In this document: positions 1 through 8,390 of the stretch, piece by piece
Position numbering within the stretch: the stretch's first letter is position 1
How the letters are laid out: every line of letters begins with the position of its first letter
NCBI RefSeq assembly: GCF_026020075.1
Contig: NZ_CP102772.1
Location: forward strand, 434,001-498,000
DNA length: 64,000 nucleotides
Direction of reading: 5' to 3'
From: Bosea sp. NBC_00550
GTDB lineage: Bacteria; Pseudomonadota; Alphaproteobacteria; Rhizobiales; Beijerinckiaceae
The notes under the pieces: generated by a model
The model's database searches: none
Seen by the model: the letters and a program-made list of their open reading frames with translations, nothing else
What the model was told of the DNA's origin: nothing
Translations under genes and position numbers: made by a program

Positions 1-14
1 CACGGAACCACTCC

Positions 15-119
15 GTCATCCCGGACAAGCTGCGAAGCAGCGCAGATCCGGGATCCATCGTAGAGCGCGGAGCCCTACGATGGATCCCGGCGCTCCGCTT
101 TGCTGCAGCCGGGATGACG
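15..119. repeat. Nested palindromic intergenic repeat (copy 1)
   Basis: Outer arms GTCATCCCGG and CCGGGATGAC enclose a second inverted repeat whose 15-base arms (48-62 and 76-90) are perfect complements. The same architecture recurs at six other intergenic sites in the window, so this is a dispersed REP/BIME-like element. It lies just downstream of the minus-strand SelW-like gene and may act as an mRNA 3' stabiliser or terminator; that role is inferred. Confidence 0.85.
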
Positions 120-135
120 ACGTAATTCCTAAGTC

Positions 136-450
136 TCAGCTCTCCGCTTCCGTCGACATCGTGTGCCCGTCGACATGGCCGAGGCTGCGCTCGGGGTCGA
201 GCCGGTCGCGCACGCGCTGCTTCAGCACCTTGGAATCCGGGAATCCGCCATCGGTCTTGCGGTCCCAGATCAGCTCGCCGTCATAGGTGATCTGGAAGAT
301 GCCGCCCGTGCGCGGGATCAGCGCTACCTCGCCGAGATCCTGCCCGAAGGTGGAGAGCAACTCCTGCCCGAGCCAGGCCGAGCGCAGCATCCAGTTGCAC
401 ATCGAGCAATAGGTGATGGCGATGCGGGGGGCGGGCTTGGTCTGGGTCAT
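136..450 (-). CDS. SelT/SelW/SelH (Rdx) family protein
   Basis: A 104-residue protein of the Rdx family, thioredoxin-like selenoprotein homologues thought to act in thiol redox reactions. The diagnostic CxxC is present as CSMC at residues 15-18 after a short first beta strand (RIAITYC), and the C-terminal GGFPDSKVLKQRVRD segment matches the family's closing helix. Both redox positions are cysteine rather than selenocysteine, the normal bacterial form. Size is typical. It is monocistronic, with a nested palindrome following its stop codon. Family assignment is firm; the physiological substrate is unknown. Confidence 0.85.
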   Translation of the reverse strand: MTQTKPAPRIAITYCSMCNWMLRSAWLGQELLSTFGQDLGEVALIPRTGGIFQITYDGELIWDRKTDGGFPDSKVLKQRVRDRLDPERSLGHVDGHTMSTEAES

Positions 451-583
451 GATCGGTCACCGAAGCGGGAGGTCGTTTCCGACATCCCGCTTCGTGCCCC
501 CCGATGCAAGCCCGAAAGCTGCATGGCCGATCAGCATGAAGCCGCGGACAAGTCTTTGTTTTGAATAAATAAAATCAGAAAGA

Positions 584-2077
584 TCAGGTCTCTTCGATGT
601 AGCGGCGGCGCAGATGCGCCTTGAACACGGAGGCGTCGAGCGGCCGGCCCGTCGCTTCGGTGAGCAGGTCGTCGGTCGGGAGCAGCGAGCCCTTGCCGTG
701 GATGTTGGCGCGCAGCCAGCCCACCAGCGGGCCGAAATCGCCCTTGCCGATGCCGGGCAGGATGCCCGGCTCGGCCCGACAGGCGGCGTCGAAGATCTGG
801 GCCGCCGTCATCGCGCCGAGCGTATAGGTCGGGAAATAGCCCCAGCCGCCGGAGGGCCAGTGGATGTCCTGCAGGCAGCCGACCCGGTCGTCGGGCACGG
901 TGACCCCGAGCAGGGACTTCATCCCCGCATTCCAGGCGGCAGGCAATTCGGCGAGCGGCATCTCGTTGGCGATCAGCGCCTTCTCCAGCCGGTAGCGCAG
1001 GATGACATGGGCCGGATAGGTCACCTCGTCGGCATCGACGCGGATGAAGCCGGGCTCGACGCGCGTATAACGGTGCCACATCGCCTCGGTCTCCCAGGCG
1101 GGGCCGGCGCCGCCGAAGCTATCGCGCATCAGCGGCGCGGCAAAGGCGAGGAACTGGCGCGAGCGGCAGGCCTGCATCTCCATCAGCAGCGACTGGCTTT
1201 CATGGATGCTCATGCCGCGCGCGGCGCCGACCGGCTGGTTCATATGGCCCTGCGGCCGGCCCTGCTCGTAGAGCGCATGGCCTGTCTCGTGCAACACGCC
1301 CATCAGCGCCTTGGTGAAGTCGGCCTCGTCGTAGCGCGTGGTGATGCGCACATCGTTGTCGGCACCGCCGCAGAAGGGATGGGTCGAGATGTCGAGCCGC
1401 CCGCGCTCGAAATCGTAGCCTAGCGCTGCCATCAGGCGCAGGCCGAGCGCGCGCTGTGTCTCGGTCGCGAACGGACCTTCGAGCGCCGGCAGCGCCGGCC
1501 GGCGCGCCTGCACCGCCATCGCTTCCTGTGTGAAGCCGGGCAGGAAGGCGGCGAGATCGTCGAAGAGCCCGTCGATCTTTGCCGAGCTGCCGCCTGGCTC
1601 ATAATCGTTGAGCAGGGCGTCGTAGGGCGAGACGCCGAGCTTCTCGCCCTTGGCCTTGCCGATCTGGCGCTGGAGGTTCAGCACCTCGGCGAGATAGGGC
1701 AGCAATCCCGCGAAATCGGAATCGGCCCGTGCCTGCCGCCAGCGCATCTCGCAGGCCGAGACCGCCTTGCTCGATGCCTCGACGAGATCGGCGGGCAGGG
1801 CGGTGTCGACTGTCCAGACGCGCCTGATCTCGCGCAGGTTTGCCTTCTCCCAGGCGCCGAGGCCGCCGTCGTTTTCGGCCTCCGCGAGCCAGCCGCCGAT
1901 GTGGGCGTCCGTCGCCATGCCGTGGCGCATCACATGCAGCAGCGCCATGCTTTCGGCCCGCGTCTCGGCGGCGCCCTTCGGCATCATCGTGTCGTTGTCC
2001 CATTGCAGGATGCCGACGGCGTTGGAGAGCGCGGCGATGCGGCCGAAATGGGCGGCGAGGTCGGAATAGGCGGTCAT
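584..2077 (-). CDS. M32 family metallocarboxypeptidase
   Basis: A 497-residue cytosolic zinc carboxypeptidase (Taq-type carboxypeptidase, family M32), which releases C-terminal amino acids from peptides. The HExxH zinc motif appears as HETGH at residues 263-267, followed by the family's HESQS motif, and the N-terminal LQWDNDTMMP segment is also characteristic. Length matches the usual 490-510 residues. The start was chosen because this N-terminus aligns with the family from the first helix. It stands alone, separated from the downstream SelW-like gene by about 130 bases and from the upstream oxidoreductase by a nested palindrome. Confidence 0.93.
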   Translation of the reverse strand: MTAYSDLAAHFGRIAALSNAVGILQWDNDTMMPKGAAETRAESMALLHVMRHGMATDAHIGGWLAEAENDGGLGAWEKANLREIRRVWTVDTALPADLVEASSKAVSACEMRWRQARADSDFAGLLPYLAEVLNLQRQIGKAKGEKLGVSPYDALLNDYEPGGSSAKIDGLFDDLAAFLPGFTQEAMAVQARRPALPALEGPFATETQRALGLRLMAALGYDFERGRLDISTHPFCGGADNDVRITTRYDEADFTKALMGVLHETGHALYEQGRPQGHMNQPVGAARGMSIHESQSLLMEMQACRSRQFLAFAAPLMRDSFGGAGPAWETEAMWHRYTRVEPGFIRVDADEVTYPAHVILRYRLEKALIANEMPLAELPAAWNAGMKSLLGVTVPDDRVGCLQDIHWPSGGWGYFPTYTLGAMTAAQIFDAACRAEPGILPGIGKGDFGPLVGWLRANIHGKGSLLPTDDLLTEATGRPLDASVFKAHLRRRYIEET

Positions 2078-2121
2078 GTCTCGGCGTTTCTCGCGATTCT
2101 ACGGGGCTTGATATCGCACGC

Positions 2122-2228
2122 GGTCACCCCCGGCGACCGGAGGGAGACCCGGGGTCCATGCCGGAGTGCTTCCGAAGAAGCTTTAGGCGTGGATCCCGGG
2201 TCTTCGCTTCGCTACGCCCGGGATGACC
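2122..2228. repeat. Nested palindromic intergenic repeat (copy 2)
   Basis: Same family as the element at 15-119. The outer arms are more diverged on the left (GGTCACCCCCGG) and intact on the right (CCCGGGATGACC); the inner arms are built on GGTCCATGCC and GGCGTGGATCC. It fills the gap between the M32 peptidase start and the Old Yellow Enzyme stop. Confidence 0.7.
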
Positions 2229-2247
2229 CGGGCAGCCTGTGGCTGCC

Positions 2248-3339
2248 TCAGGCGAACAGCTTGGAATACTGCCGCGGCTGCGAGCGGAGATACTGGTTCG
2301 GCGCCTTGACGCTGGCGCCGAGCTCGGCCGCCGCATGCCAGGGCCAGCGCGGATTGTAGAGGATGCCGCGCGCCAGCCCGATGAGATCGGCTTCGCCGGT
2401 GCCGACGATCGCCTCGGCCTGCTCCGGGTCAGTGATCAGGCCGACGGCGATCGTGGTGATTCCCGTTGCCTGCTTCACGGCCCGCGCGAGCGGAACCTGG
2501 TAGCTCGGGCCGAGCGGGATCTTCTGGGCGGCCGAGAGGCCGCCGCTGGAGACATGGATGAAGTCGGCGCCGCGCGCCTTGGCTGCCTCGGAGAAGGTGA
2601 TGCTGTCCTCGATATCCCAGCCGCCTTCGACCCAGTCGGTGCCGGAGATGCGGAAGCCGACCGGGAAACCCGCCGGCACCACCGCGCGCACCGCGTCCAG
2701 GACTTCCAGCGGGAAGCGCATGCGGTTCTCGAGCGAGCCGCCATATTCGTCCTCGCGCCTGTTCGAGAGCGGCGAGAGGAACTGGTGCATCAGATAGCCG
2801 TGCGCGCCGTGCAGTTCGATGGCTGCCAGACCGAGCCGGACGCTCCGTCGTGCCGAATCCGCGAAGGCCTCGCAGAGCCGCGCGATGTCGTCCTTGGTGA
2901 GGGCACGCGGCGACCGCGGATAGGTCTCGAAGCCGATCGTTGAAGGTGCATGTACCGTCCAACCGCCCTCGTCGAGGCCGAGCTGGCCGCCGCCGTTCCA
3001 GGGCTGCGCGACGGAGGCCTTGCGCCCCGCATGCGCCAATTGGATCGCGATCGGCATGTCCGACCAGGCGCGGGCGGATTGCAGCGCCTTGCCCAAGGCC
3101 GCTTCCGTCTCCTCCGACCACAGGCCGAGATCGAAGGGGCTGATGCGTCCGTCCGGCTCTACGGCCGTGGCCTCGATGACGAGGAGCGCGGCGCCTGACA
3201 GTGCGAGGTGGCCGAGATGGATGGTGTGCCAGTCCGTGGCGCAGCCATCCTGCGCCGAATACTGGCACATCGGCGCGATGATGATGCGGTTGGCGAGCGT
3301 GAGGCCGCCAAGCTGATAGGGGCTGAAGAGCTGACTCAT
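2248..3339 (-). CDS. NADH:flavin oxidoreductase, Old Yellow Enzyme family (YqjM-like)
   Basis: A 363-residue FMN-dependent ene-reductase-type TIM barrel. Family marks are the N-terminal LFSPYQLGGLTLANRI strand, MCQYSA near residue 25 (the YqjM-type short loop with a Cys close to the flavin), the active-site HGAHG at residues 177-181, and the NRREDEYGGS segment that follows. Such enzymes reduce activated C=C bonds of enones or electrophiles with NAD(P)H. Length fits the YqjM subgroup (about 340-370). It diverges from the marR gene at 3540. Substrate cannot be told from sequence. Confidence 0.92.
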   Translation of the reverse strand: MSQLFSPYQLGGLTLANRIIIAPMCQYSAQDGCATDWHTIHLGHLALSGAALLVIEATAVEPDGRISPFDLGLWSEETEAALGKALQSARAWSDMPIAIQLAHAGRKASVAQPWNGGGQLGLDEGGWTVHAPSTIGFETYPRSPRALTKDDIARLCEAFADSARRSVRLGLAAIELHGAHGYLMHQFLSPLSNRREDEYGGSLENRMRFPLEVLDAVRAVVPAGFPVGFRISGTDWVEGGWDIEDSITFSEAAKARGADFIHVSSGGLSAAQKIPLGPSYQVPLARAVKQATGITTIAVGLITDPEQAEAIVGTGEADLIGLARGILYNPRWPWHAAAELGASVKAPNQYLRSQPRQYSKLFA

Positions 3340-3539
3340 GTCGGGAGAACTTCTCGAAGAGGGCGCGTTTTCGGGCGCAGTCTAGAAGCGCTTGGCCGTG
3401 CGAAGCCAGAGGCGCGCGCGCAAAAGCGATGCGCGCTCAGGGCGGCGCTCCTCACGATTCCGCGCTTCTTATTGTGCAACCGCGAAATCGCCGTAATCTG
3501 ATATACTATAAGCAGGCTTACGTTCTTGGAGATCGGTGT

Positions 3540-4016
3540 ATGAAGCGACCCTTGCGGCGGGAATTCATGTTCCAGCTCGTCGAAACCTCCCGTCTGCTGC
3601 GGACCTATGTCGATCAGCGTGCCCGCCAGCACGGCACGACACGGGCGCAATGGGGCGTGATGGCTCGTTTGCGACGGCAGGAGGGGCTGAATCAGGCGGC
3701 TCTCGCCGAGCAGATGGATTTGCAGCCGATTTCACTCGCGCGCCTGCTCGATCGCCTGCAGGGGCAGAACCTGATCGAGCGCCGCGAGGACCCGGCCGAC
3801 CGGCGTGCCTATCGGCTCTACCTGACCCCGGAAGGCCGGGCGCTGGTCGACGATCTCGATCAGGTGCGCACCGCGATCGCGCAGGAGGTGCTGGGCAGCG
3901 TCGAGGAGAGTTCGATTCTTGCCGCGCTGGAGGCGTTGGCCGCCATCCGCGAGCAGACCCGTCCCCAGCGGGAAGACAAGCTGCAAGTGCCGGCTGTTGC
4001 CGGCCGGACCGCCTGA
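3540..4016 (+). CDS. MarR family transcriptional regulator
   Basis: A 158-residue winged-helix repressor. The central RAQWGVMARLRRQEGLNQ and the wing with EDPADRRAYRLYLTPEG are standard MarR signatures. I start it at the ATG at 3540 because the MKRPLRREF N-terminus fits the family; a longer frame begins at 3429 without family resemblance. It is followed 15 bases later by the RND adaptor gene, so it most likely autoregulates a marR-adaptor-pump operon, as many MarR proteins paired with efflux systems do. The effector is unknown. Confidence 0.9.
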   Translation: MKRPLRREFMFQLVETSRLLRTYVDQRARQHGTTRAQWGVMARLRRQEGLNQAALAEQMDLQPISLARLLDRLQGQNLIERREDPADRRAYRLYLTPEGRALVDDLDQVRTAIAQEVLGSVEESSILAALEALAAIREQTRPQREDKLQVPAVAGRTA

Positions 4017-4031
4017 ACGAGTGGAGAGAAC

Positions 4032-5228
4032 ATGAAGCGTTCAGGACTTATCGTCGGTCTGGTTCTCGTCGCGGCTGCTGCCGCGGGCGTCTGGTATGTG
4101 CGTTCCCGCGCACCCGAAGGCGCGCAGACGGCCCGCAATCGTGGTGACGGCGCGGCTGTCGCGATCGTCTCCGCCGCTGCCGTCCAGGCTGACTTCCCGG
4201 TGCGCAAGCGCGCGATCGGCTTCGTCGAGACGCCGGCGAGCGTCGTGGTGCGCTCGCGCATCGACAGCCAGATCATGGCCCAGCACGTCACCGACGGGCA
4301 GTTCGTCAAGGCCGGAGACCTGCTCTTCACCCTCGACGACCGCGACATCAAGGCTCAGATCGCCAAGGATGAGGCGATGCTCGCGCGCGACGAGGCGACC
4401 CATACCCGCAACGTCGCCGATCTCGAGCGCTACAAGCAGCTCTTCATCCGCAATGCCGGCACGCAGGCGCAGGTCGATCAGGCGACCGCGGACGAGCGCA
4501 GCTCCGCGGCCAGCATCCAGGGCGACCATGCCACGCTCGATGCCGACCGGCTCAAGCTCGGCTATACGCGGATCACGGCACCGATCGAGGGCCGCATCGG
4601 CGCGGTCCAGGTCACGCCGGGCAACCTGGTCAGCGCCAATGCCAGCAACAGCAGCGGCGCCACCGGCCTGCTGACGATCACGCAGATGAAGCCGCTGCGC
4701 GTCTCCTTCGCCATGCCGGAGAATGAGCTGCCGACCCTGCACGGTGCGCTGGCCGCCGCCAAGCCCGTGCCGGTGACGGCCCGTGTGCCGAATTCGGGCC
4801 GCCCGCCGGTGGAGGGCAGGCTCAATTTCGTCGATTCGACGGTCGACATCACCTCTGGAACCATCACCGCCAAGGCCGCCTTCACCAATGACGACCTCAC
4901 GCTCTGGCCCGGCCAGTATGTCGACGTCGAGATCATTCCGGAAACGCTGACCGGCGTCACCGTGATCCCCACCGTCGCGGTCCAGACCGGGCAGCAGGGG
5001 CCCTATGCCTTCGTCATCAAGCCGGATTCGACCGTCGACCTACGCCAGATCAAGGTCGCGCTCAGCGACGGCGACAAGACGGCGTTGACCGAGGGCATCG
5101 CTCCGGGCGAGCGGGTCGTCACCGACGGACAGATGCGTCTGAAGCAGGGCACGCGGGTGCGGGAGCGTGCCGCGACGAGCGAGAAGCCGCCGCAAAGCAC
5201 GCCGGTGGCGGAAGGCGCACGCTCATGA
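4032..5228 (+). CDS. RND efflux periplasmic adaptor (membrane fusion protein)
   Basis: A 398-residue HlyD/MdtA-type adaptor that links an inner-membrane RND pump to an outer-membrane channel. Residues 5-22 form an N-terminal membrane anchor; a lipoyl/hairpin region follows (around residues 65-175, with QHVTDGQFVKAGDLLFTLDDRD before and GYTRITAPIEGRIG after the coiled-coil hairpin), then beta-barrel and membrane-proximal domains. It overlaps the pump gene by four bases (ATGA), indicating translational coupling. No outer-membrane factor is encoded nearby, so a shared TolC-type channel is inferred. Confidence 0.93.
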   Translation: MKRSGLIVGLVLVAAAAAGVWYVRSRAPEGAQTARNRGDGAAVAIVSAAAVQADFPVRKRAIGFVETPASVVVRSRIDSQIMAQHVTDGQFVKAGDLLFTLDDRDIKAQIAKDEAMLARDEATHTRNVADLERYKQLFIRNAGTQAQVDQATADERSSAASIQGDHATLDADRLKLGYTRITAPIEGRIGAVQVTPGNLVSANASNSSGATGLLTITQMKPLRVSFAMPENELPTLHGALAAAKPVPVTARVPNSGRPPVEGRLNFVDSTVDITSGTITAKAAFTNDDLTLWPGQYVDVEIIPETLTGVTVIPTVAVQTGQQGPYAFVIKPDSTVDLRQIKVALSDGDKTALTEGIAPGERVVTDGQMRLKQGTRVRERAATSEKPPQSTPVAEGARS

Positions 5229-8200
5229 ACATCTCGGCCTTCTGCATCAAGCACCCCGTCGCCACCATCCTGATGTCGGTCTCGCTGGTGCTGGCGGGGC
5301 TCTTCGCCTGGCGCTTCCTGCCGGTGGCGGCCTTGCCGCGCGCCGAGTTCCCGGTCGTCAACGTCTCCGCCCAATTGCCCGGCGCCTCGCCGGACACCAT
5401 GGCGACGTCGGTCGCGACGCCGCTGGTCAAGCAGTTCGGCACCATCGCCGGCATCGACTCGATCTCGACCACGAACTCGCAGGGCTCGACCTCGATCGCG
5501 ATCCAGTTCGTGCTGAACCGCGACATCGACGCCGCGGCCGCCGACGTGCAGGCTGCGATCACCCGCACCCAGCGGCAACTGCCGATCGAGATGACGACGC
5601 CGCCGAGCTACCGCAAGGTGAACCCGGCCGATGCGCCGATCATCCTGATGGCGCTGAAGAGCGATGTGGTGCCGCTCTCGCAGCTCGACGCCTTCGCCCA
5701 GCAGGTGATCTCGCCGGCCCTCTCGACCGTCGACGGCGTCGCCCAGGTCCTGATCTGGGGCAGCCAGAAATACGCGGTGCGCATCCAGATCGATCCGACC
5801 GCGCTGGCCGCGCGCGGCATCGGCCTCGATGAATTGCAGCTCGCGATCACCGCGACCAATGCCAATACGCCGGTCGGCACGATCCAGAACACGGCCCAGC
5901 AACTCACCATCCAGGCGCAGACCCAGCTCGCCAACGCCGCCCAGTTCTCCAACGTCATCATCGCGACGCGCGCGGGCAAGCCGGTCAGGCTCGGCGATGT
6001 CGCCAAGGTGATCGACTCCGTCGAGAATACCCAGACGCGCAGCACCTATGACGGCGTGCCGGCGATCGTGCTGGCGGTGCAGCGTCAGCCCGACGCCAAC
6101 ACCGTGGAAGTCGTCGACCGCGTCAAGGCGATGATCCCGGCTTTCGAGGAGCAGCTGCCGGCCGCCGCCTCGCTTTCGCTGCTCAACGACCGCTCGACCT
6201 CGATCCGCCAGGCCGTGGACGATGTGCAGCTCACCCTGCTGCTCACCATCGCCCTGGTGATCATGGTGATCTTCGCCTTCCTGCGCCGCGTCGCCGCGAC
6301 CTTCATCCCGGCAGTGGCGGTTCCGATCTCCATCATCGCGACGCTTGCGGCGATGTATCTCCTCGATTTCTCGATCGACAACATCTCGCTGCTCGGCCTC
6401 ACGCTATCGGTCGGCCTCGTCGTCGACGACGCCATCGTCATGCTGGAGAACATCGTCCGGCACATGGAGGAGGACGGGCTCTCGGCCTATGAGGCATCGC
6501 TGAAGGGCGCGAGCGAGATCGGCTTCACCATCATCTCGATCTCGCTCTCGCTGGTCGCGGTCTTCATTCCCGTGCTGCTCATGGGCGGCGTCATCGGCCG
6601 CATCTTCAACGAGTTCGCCGTGGTGGTGACGGTCTCGATCCTCGCCTCCGCCTTCGTCTCGCTGACGCTGACGCCGATGCTGTGCTCGCGCCTGCTCTCG
6701 GGCTACTCCGAGCATCATCAGGAGAACGCGCTCGGCCGCTGGCTTGAGAAAGGCTTCGACGCGATCCTCGCGGGCTATGATCGCGGGCTGAAATTCTGCC
6801 TGCGCTTCCAGCCGCTGATGCTCCTGGCCTTCTTCCTCACCATGGCCGGCACGGTCTGGCTGCTTCAGACGGCACCGAAGGGCTTCTTCCCGCAGGAGGA
6901 CATCGGCCAGCTCCAGGTTTCGACCGAGGCCCGGCAGGACATCTCCTTTGATGCAATGCTGAAGCTGCAGGCCGAGGTCGCCGATATCTTCCGCAAGTCG
7001 CCCTATGTCGCGCATGTCGCTTCGTCGGTGGGCGGCAATGGCGGCGGCGGCAGCGCGCTGAACTCCGGGCGCCTCTTCGTCGAGCTGAAGCCGCTGGACG
7101 AGCGCCCCAAGCTGCCGCATGTTCTCGCCTCGCTCCGTCGTGACCTCGCCCAGGTGGCGGGCATCAACACCTACATGGTGCCGGTGCAGAACCTGAACAT
7201 CGGCGCGCGCTCCTCGAAGAGCCAGTATCAGCTCGTCGTTCAGGGGCTGGACCAGGCGCTGATGAACGACTGGTCCTTGCGGCTGGCTGACGCCATGAGC
7301 CGTGACCGGGAGGTTTTCGCCGACGTCACCACCGATCTGCAGAACAACGCCTTGCAGGCCACGCTCACGGTCGACCGCGACAAGGCTAATGCGCTGGGCA
7401 TCGGTGCCGACATCCTGCGCTCGACGCTCTATTCGGGCTTCGGCGTCCGGCAGGTCTCGACGATCTATACGACTGGCGACAACTACAACGTCGTCATCGA
7501 GTTCAATCCGAACGAGCATTGGACGCCGGAGCGGCTGAACGCGATTCGCGTTCGCACCAAGAACGGCAATCTGGTGCCGTTCGGCGCTTTCGCCCGGATC
7601 GAGCGCACGGCAGGCCAGCTCACGGTCAACCAGCTCGGCCAGCTCCCGGCGGTCACGATCTCCTACAATCTGCCGCCCGGCGTCGCGCTCGGCGACAGCG
7701 TCAACCGCATCAATGCGCTCAAGGAGCAGATCGGCCTGCCGAAGTCGCTTTCGACCACGCTCGCCGGCACCGCCAAGACCTTCCAGGATTCGCTGGCGAA
7801 CCAGGGGCTGCTGATCGCGGGCGCGATCCTGACGATCTACATCGTGCTCGGCATCCTCTACGAGAGCTTCATCCACCCGCTGACGATCCTGACCGGCTTG
7901 CCATCCGCCGCGATCGGCGCGCTCGGGGCGCTCAGGCTCTTCGACATGGATCTCTCGGTCATCGCCATCATCGGCCTGCTGATGCTGATCGGCATCGTCA
8001 AGAAGAACGCGATTATGATGATCGACGTCGCCCTCTTGCTCCTGCGGGAGGGCAAGAGCGCGCAGGAGGCGATCCATCAGGCCTGCGTGATGCGTTTCCG
8101 GCCGATCCTGATGACGACGCTGGCGGCGCTGATGGGTACGCTGCCGATCGCGCTCGGCGCGGGCGCCAGCGCGGAGCTGCGCCAGCCGCTCGGTATCGCG

Positions 8201-8359
8201 GTGGTCGGCGGCCTGATGATCTCGCAGGTGCTGACGCTGTTCATCACGCCCGTCCTGTTCCTCTACATGGACAGGCTGTCGAACGGGCTCCTCCGGCTCG
8301 GTGGCTGGCTGCGCGGCAGCAAGCAGGATCCGGCGCAGATCAGCCATCCGGCTGAGTGA
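5225..8359 (+). CDS. RND efflux pump, inner-membrane transporter
   Basis: A 1044-residue AcrB/MdtB-superfamily proton-driven exporter. It has the two-fold RND layout: TM1, a large periplasmic loop, TM2-6, then the same again. The TM4 proton-relay pair is visible as Asp401-Asp402 in GLVVDDAIVMLEN, and the C-terminal half carries the matching GIVKKNAIMMID segment. Full length for the HAE1 subfamily. Coupled to the adaptor gene, with marR at the head of the operon. Drug or solvent export is the family expectation; the substrate range is not predictable. Confidence 0.95.
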   Translation: MNISAFCIKHPVATILMSVSLVLAGLFAWRFLPVAALPRAEFPVVNVSAQLPGASPDTMATSVATPLVKQFGTIAGIDSISTTNSQGSTSIAIQFVLNRDIDAAAADVQAAITRTQRQLPIEMTTPPSYRKVNPADAPIILMALKSDVVPLSQLDAFAQQVISPALSTVDGVAQVLIWGSQKYAVRIQIDPTALAARGIGLDELQLAITATNANTPVGTIQNTAQQLTIQAQTQLANAAQFSNVIIATRAGKPVRLGDVAKVIDSVENTQTRSTYDGVPAIVLAVQRQPDANTVEVVDRVKAMIPAFEEQLPAAASLSLLNDRSTSIRQAVDDVQLTLLLTIALVIMVIFAFLRRVAATFIPAVAVPISIIATLAAMYLLDFSIDNISLLGLTLSVGLVVDDAIVMLENIVRHMEEDGLSAYEASLKGASEIGFTIISISLSLVAVFIPVLLMGGVIGRIFNEFAVVVTVSILASAFVSLTLTPMLCSRLLSGYSEHHQENALGRWLEKGFDAILAGYDRGLKFCLRFQPLMLLAFFLTMAGTVWLLQTAPKGFFPQEDIGQLQVSTEARQDISFDAMLKLQAEVADIFRKSPYVAHVASSVGGNGGGGSALNSGRLFVELKPLDERPKLPHVLASLRRDLAQVAGINTYMVPVQNLNIGARSSKSQYQLVVQGLDQALMNDWSLRLADAMSRDREVFADVTTDLQNNALQATLTVDRDKANALGIGADILRSTLYSGFGVRQVSTIYTTGDNYNVVIEFNPNEHWTPERLNAIRVRTKNGNLVPFGAFARIERTAGQLTVNQLGQLPAVTISYNLPPGVALGDSVNRINALKEQIGLPKSLSTTLAGTAKTFQDSLANQGLLIAGAILTIYIVLGILYESFIHPLTILTGLPSAAIGALGALRLFDMDLSVIAIIGLLMLIGIVKKNAIMMIDVALLLLREGKSAQEAIHQACVMRFRPILMTTLAALMGTLPIALGAGASAELRQPLGIAVVGGLMISQVLTLFITPVLFLYMDRLSNGLLRLGGWLRGSKQDPAQISHPAE

Positions 8360-8390
8360 AAAACTGGCTCATGCCCTGGGCGTGAGCCAG
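8359..8390 (-). terminator. Rho-independent terminator of the saccharopine-reductase-like gene
   Basis: Read on the minus strand, perfect 8-base arms CTGGCTCA and TGAGCCAG (8383-8390 and 8364-8371) enclose an 11-base loop and are followed by TTTTTC. It begins within the last codons of the minus-strand gene and sits between two convergent genes. Stem plus T-run satisfy the intrinsic terminator pattern. Confidence 0.75.

Noticed and set aside
3492..3522. Possible operator CGTAA-N21-TTACG before the first marR gene
   Set aside because: Arms of only five bases and a spacer of 21 are too weak; the AT-rich TATACT nearby has no -35 box at 16-18 bases (TTGTGC is 24 bases away).
6404..8347. A 647-codon minus-strand open frame within the RND pump
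   Set aside because: Antisense of a full-length RND transporter; translation is dominated by charged residues and has no family feature.
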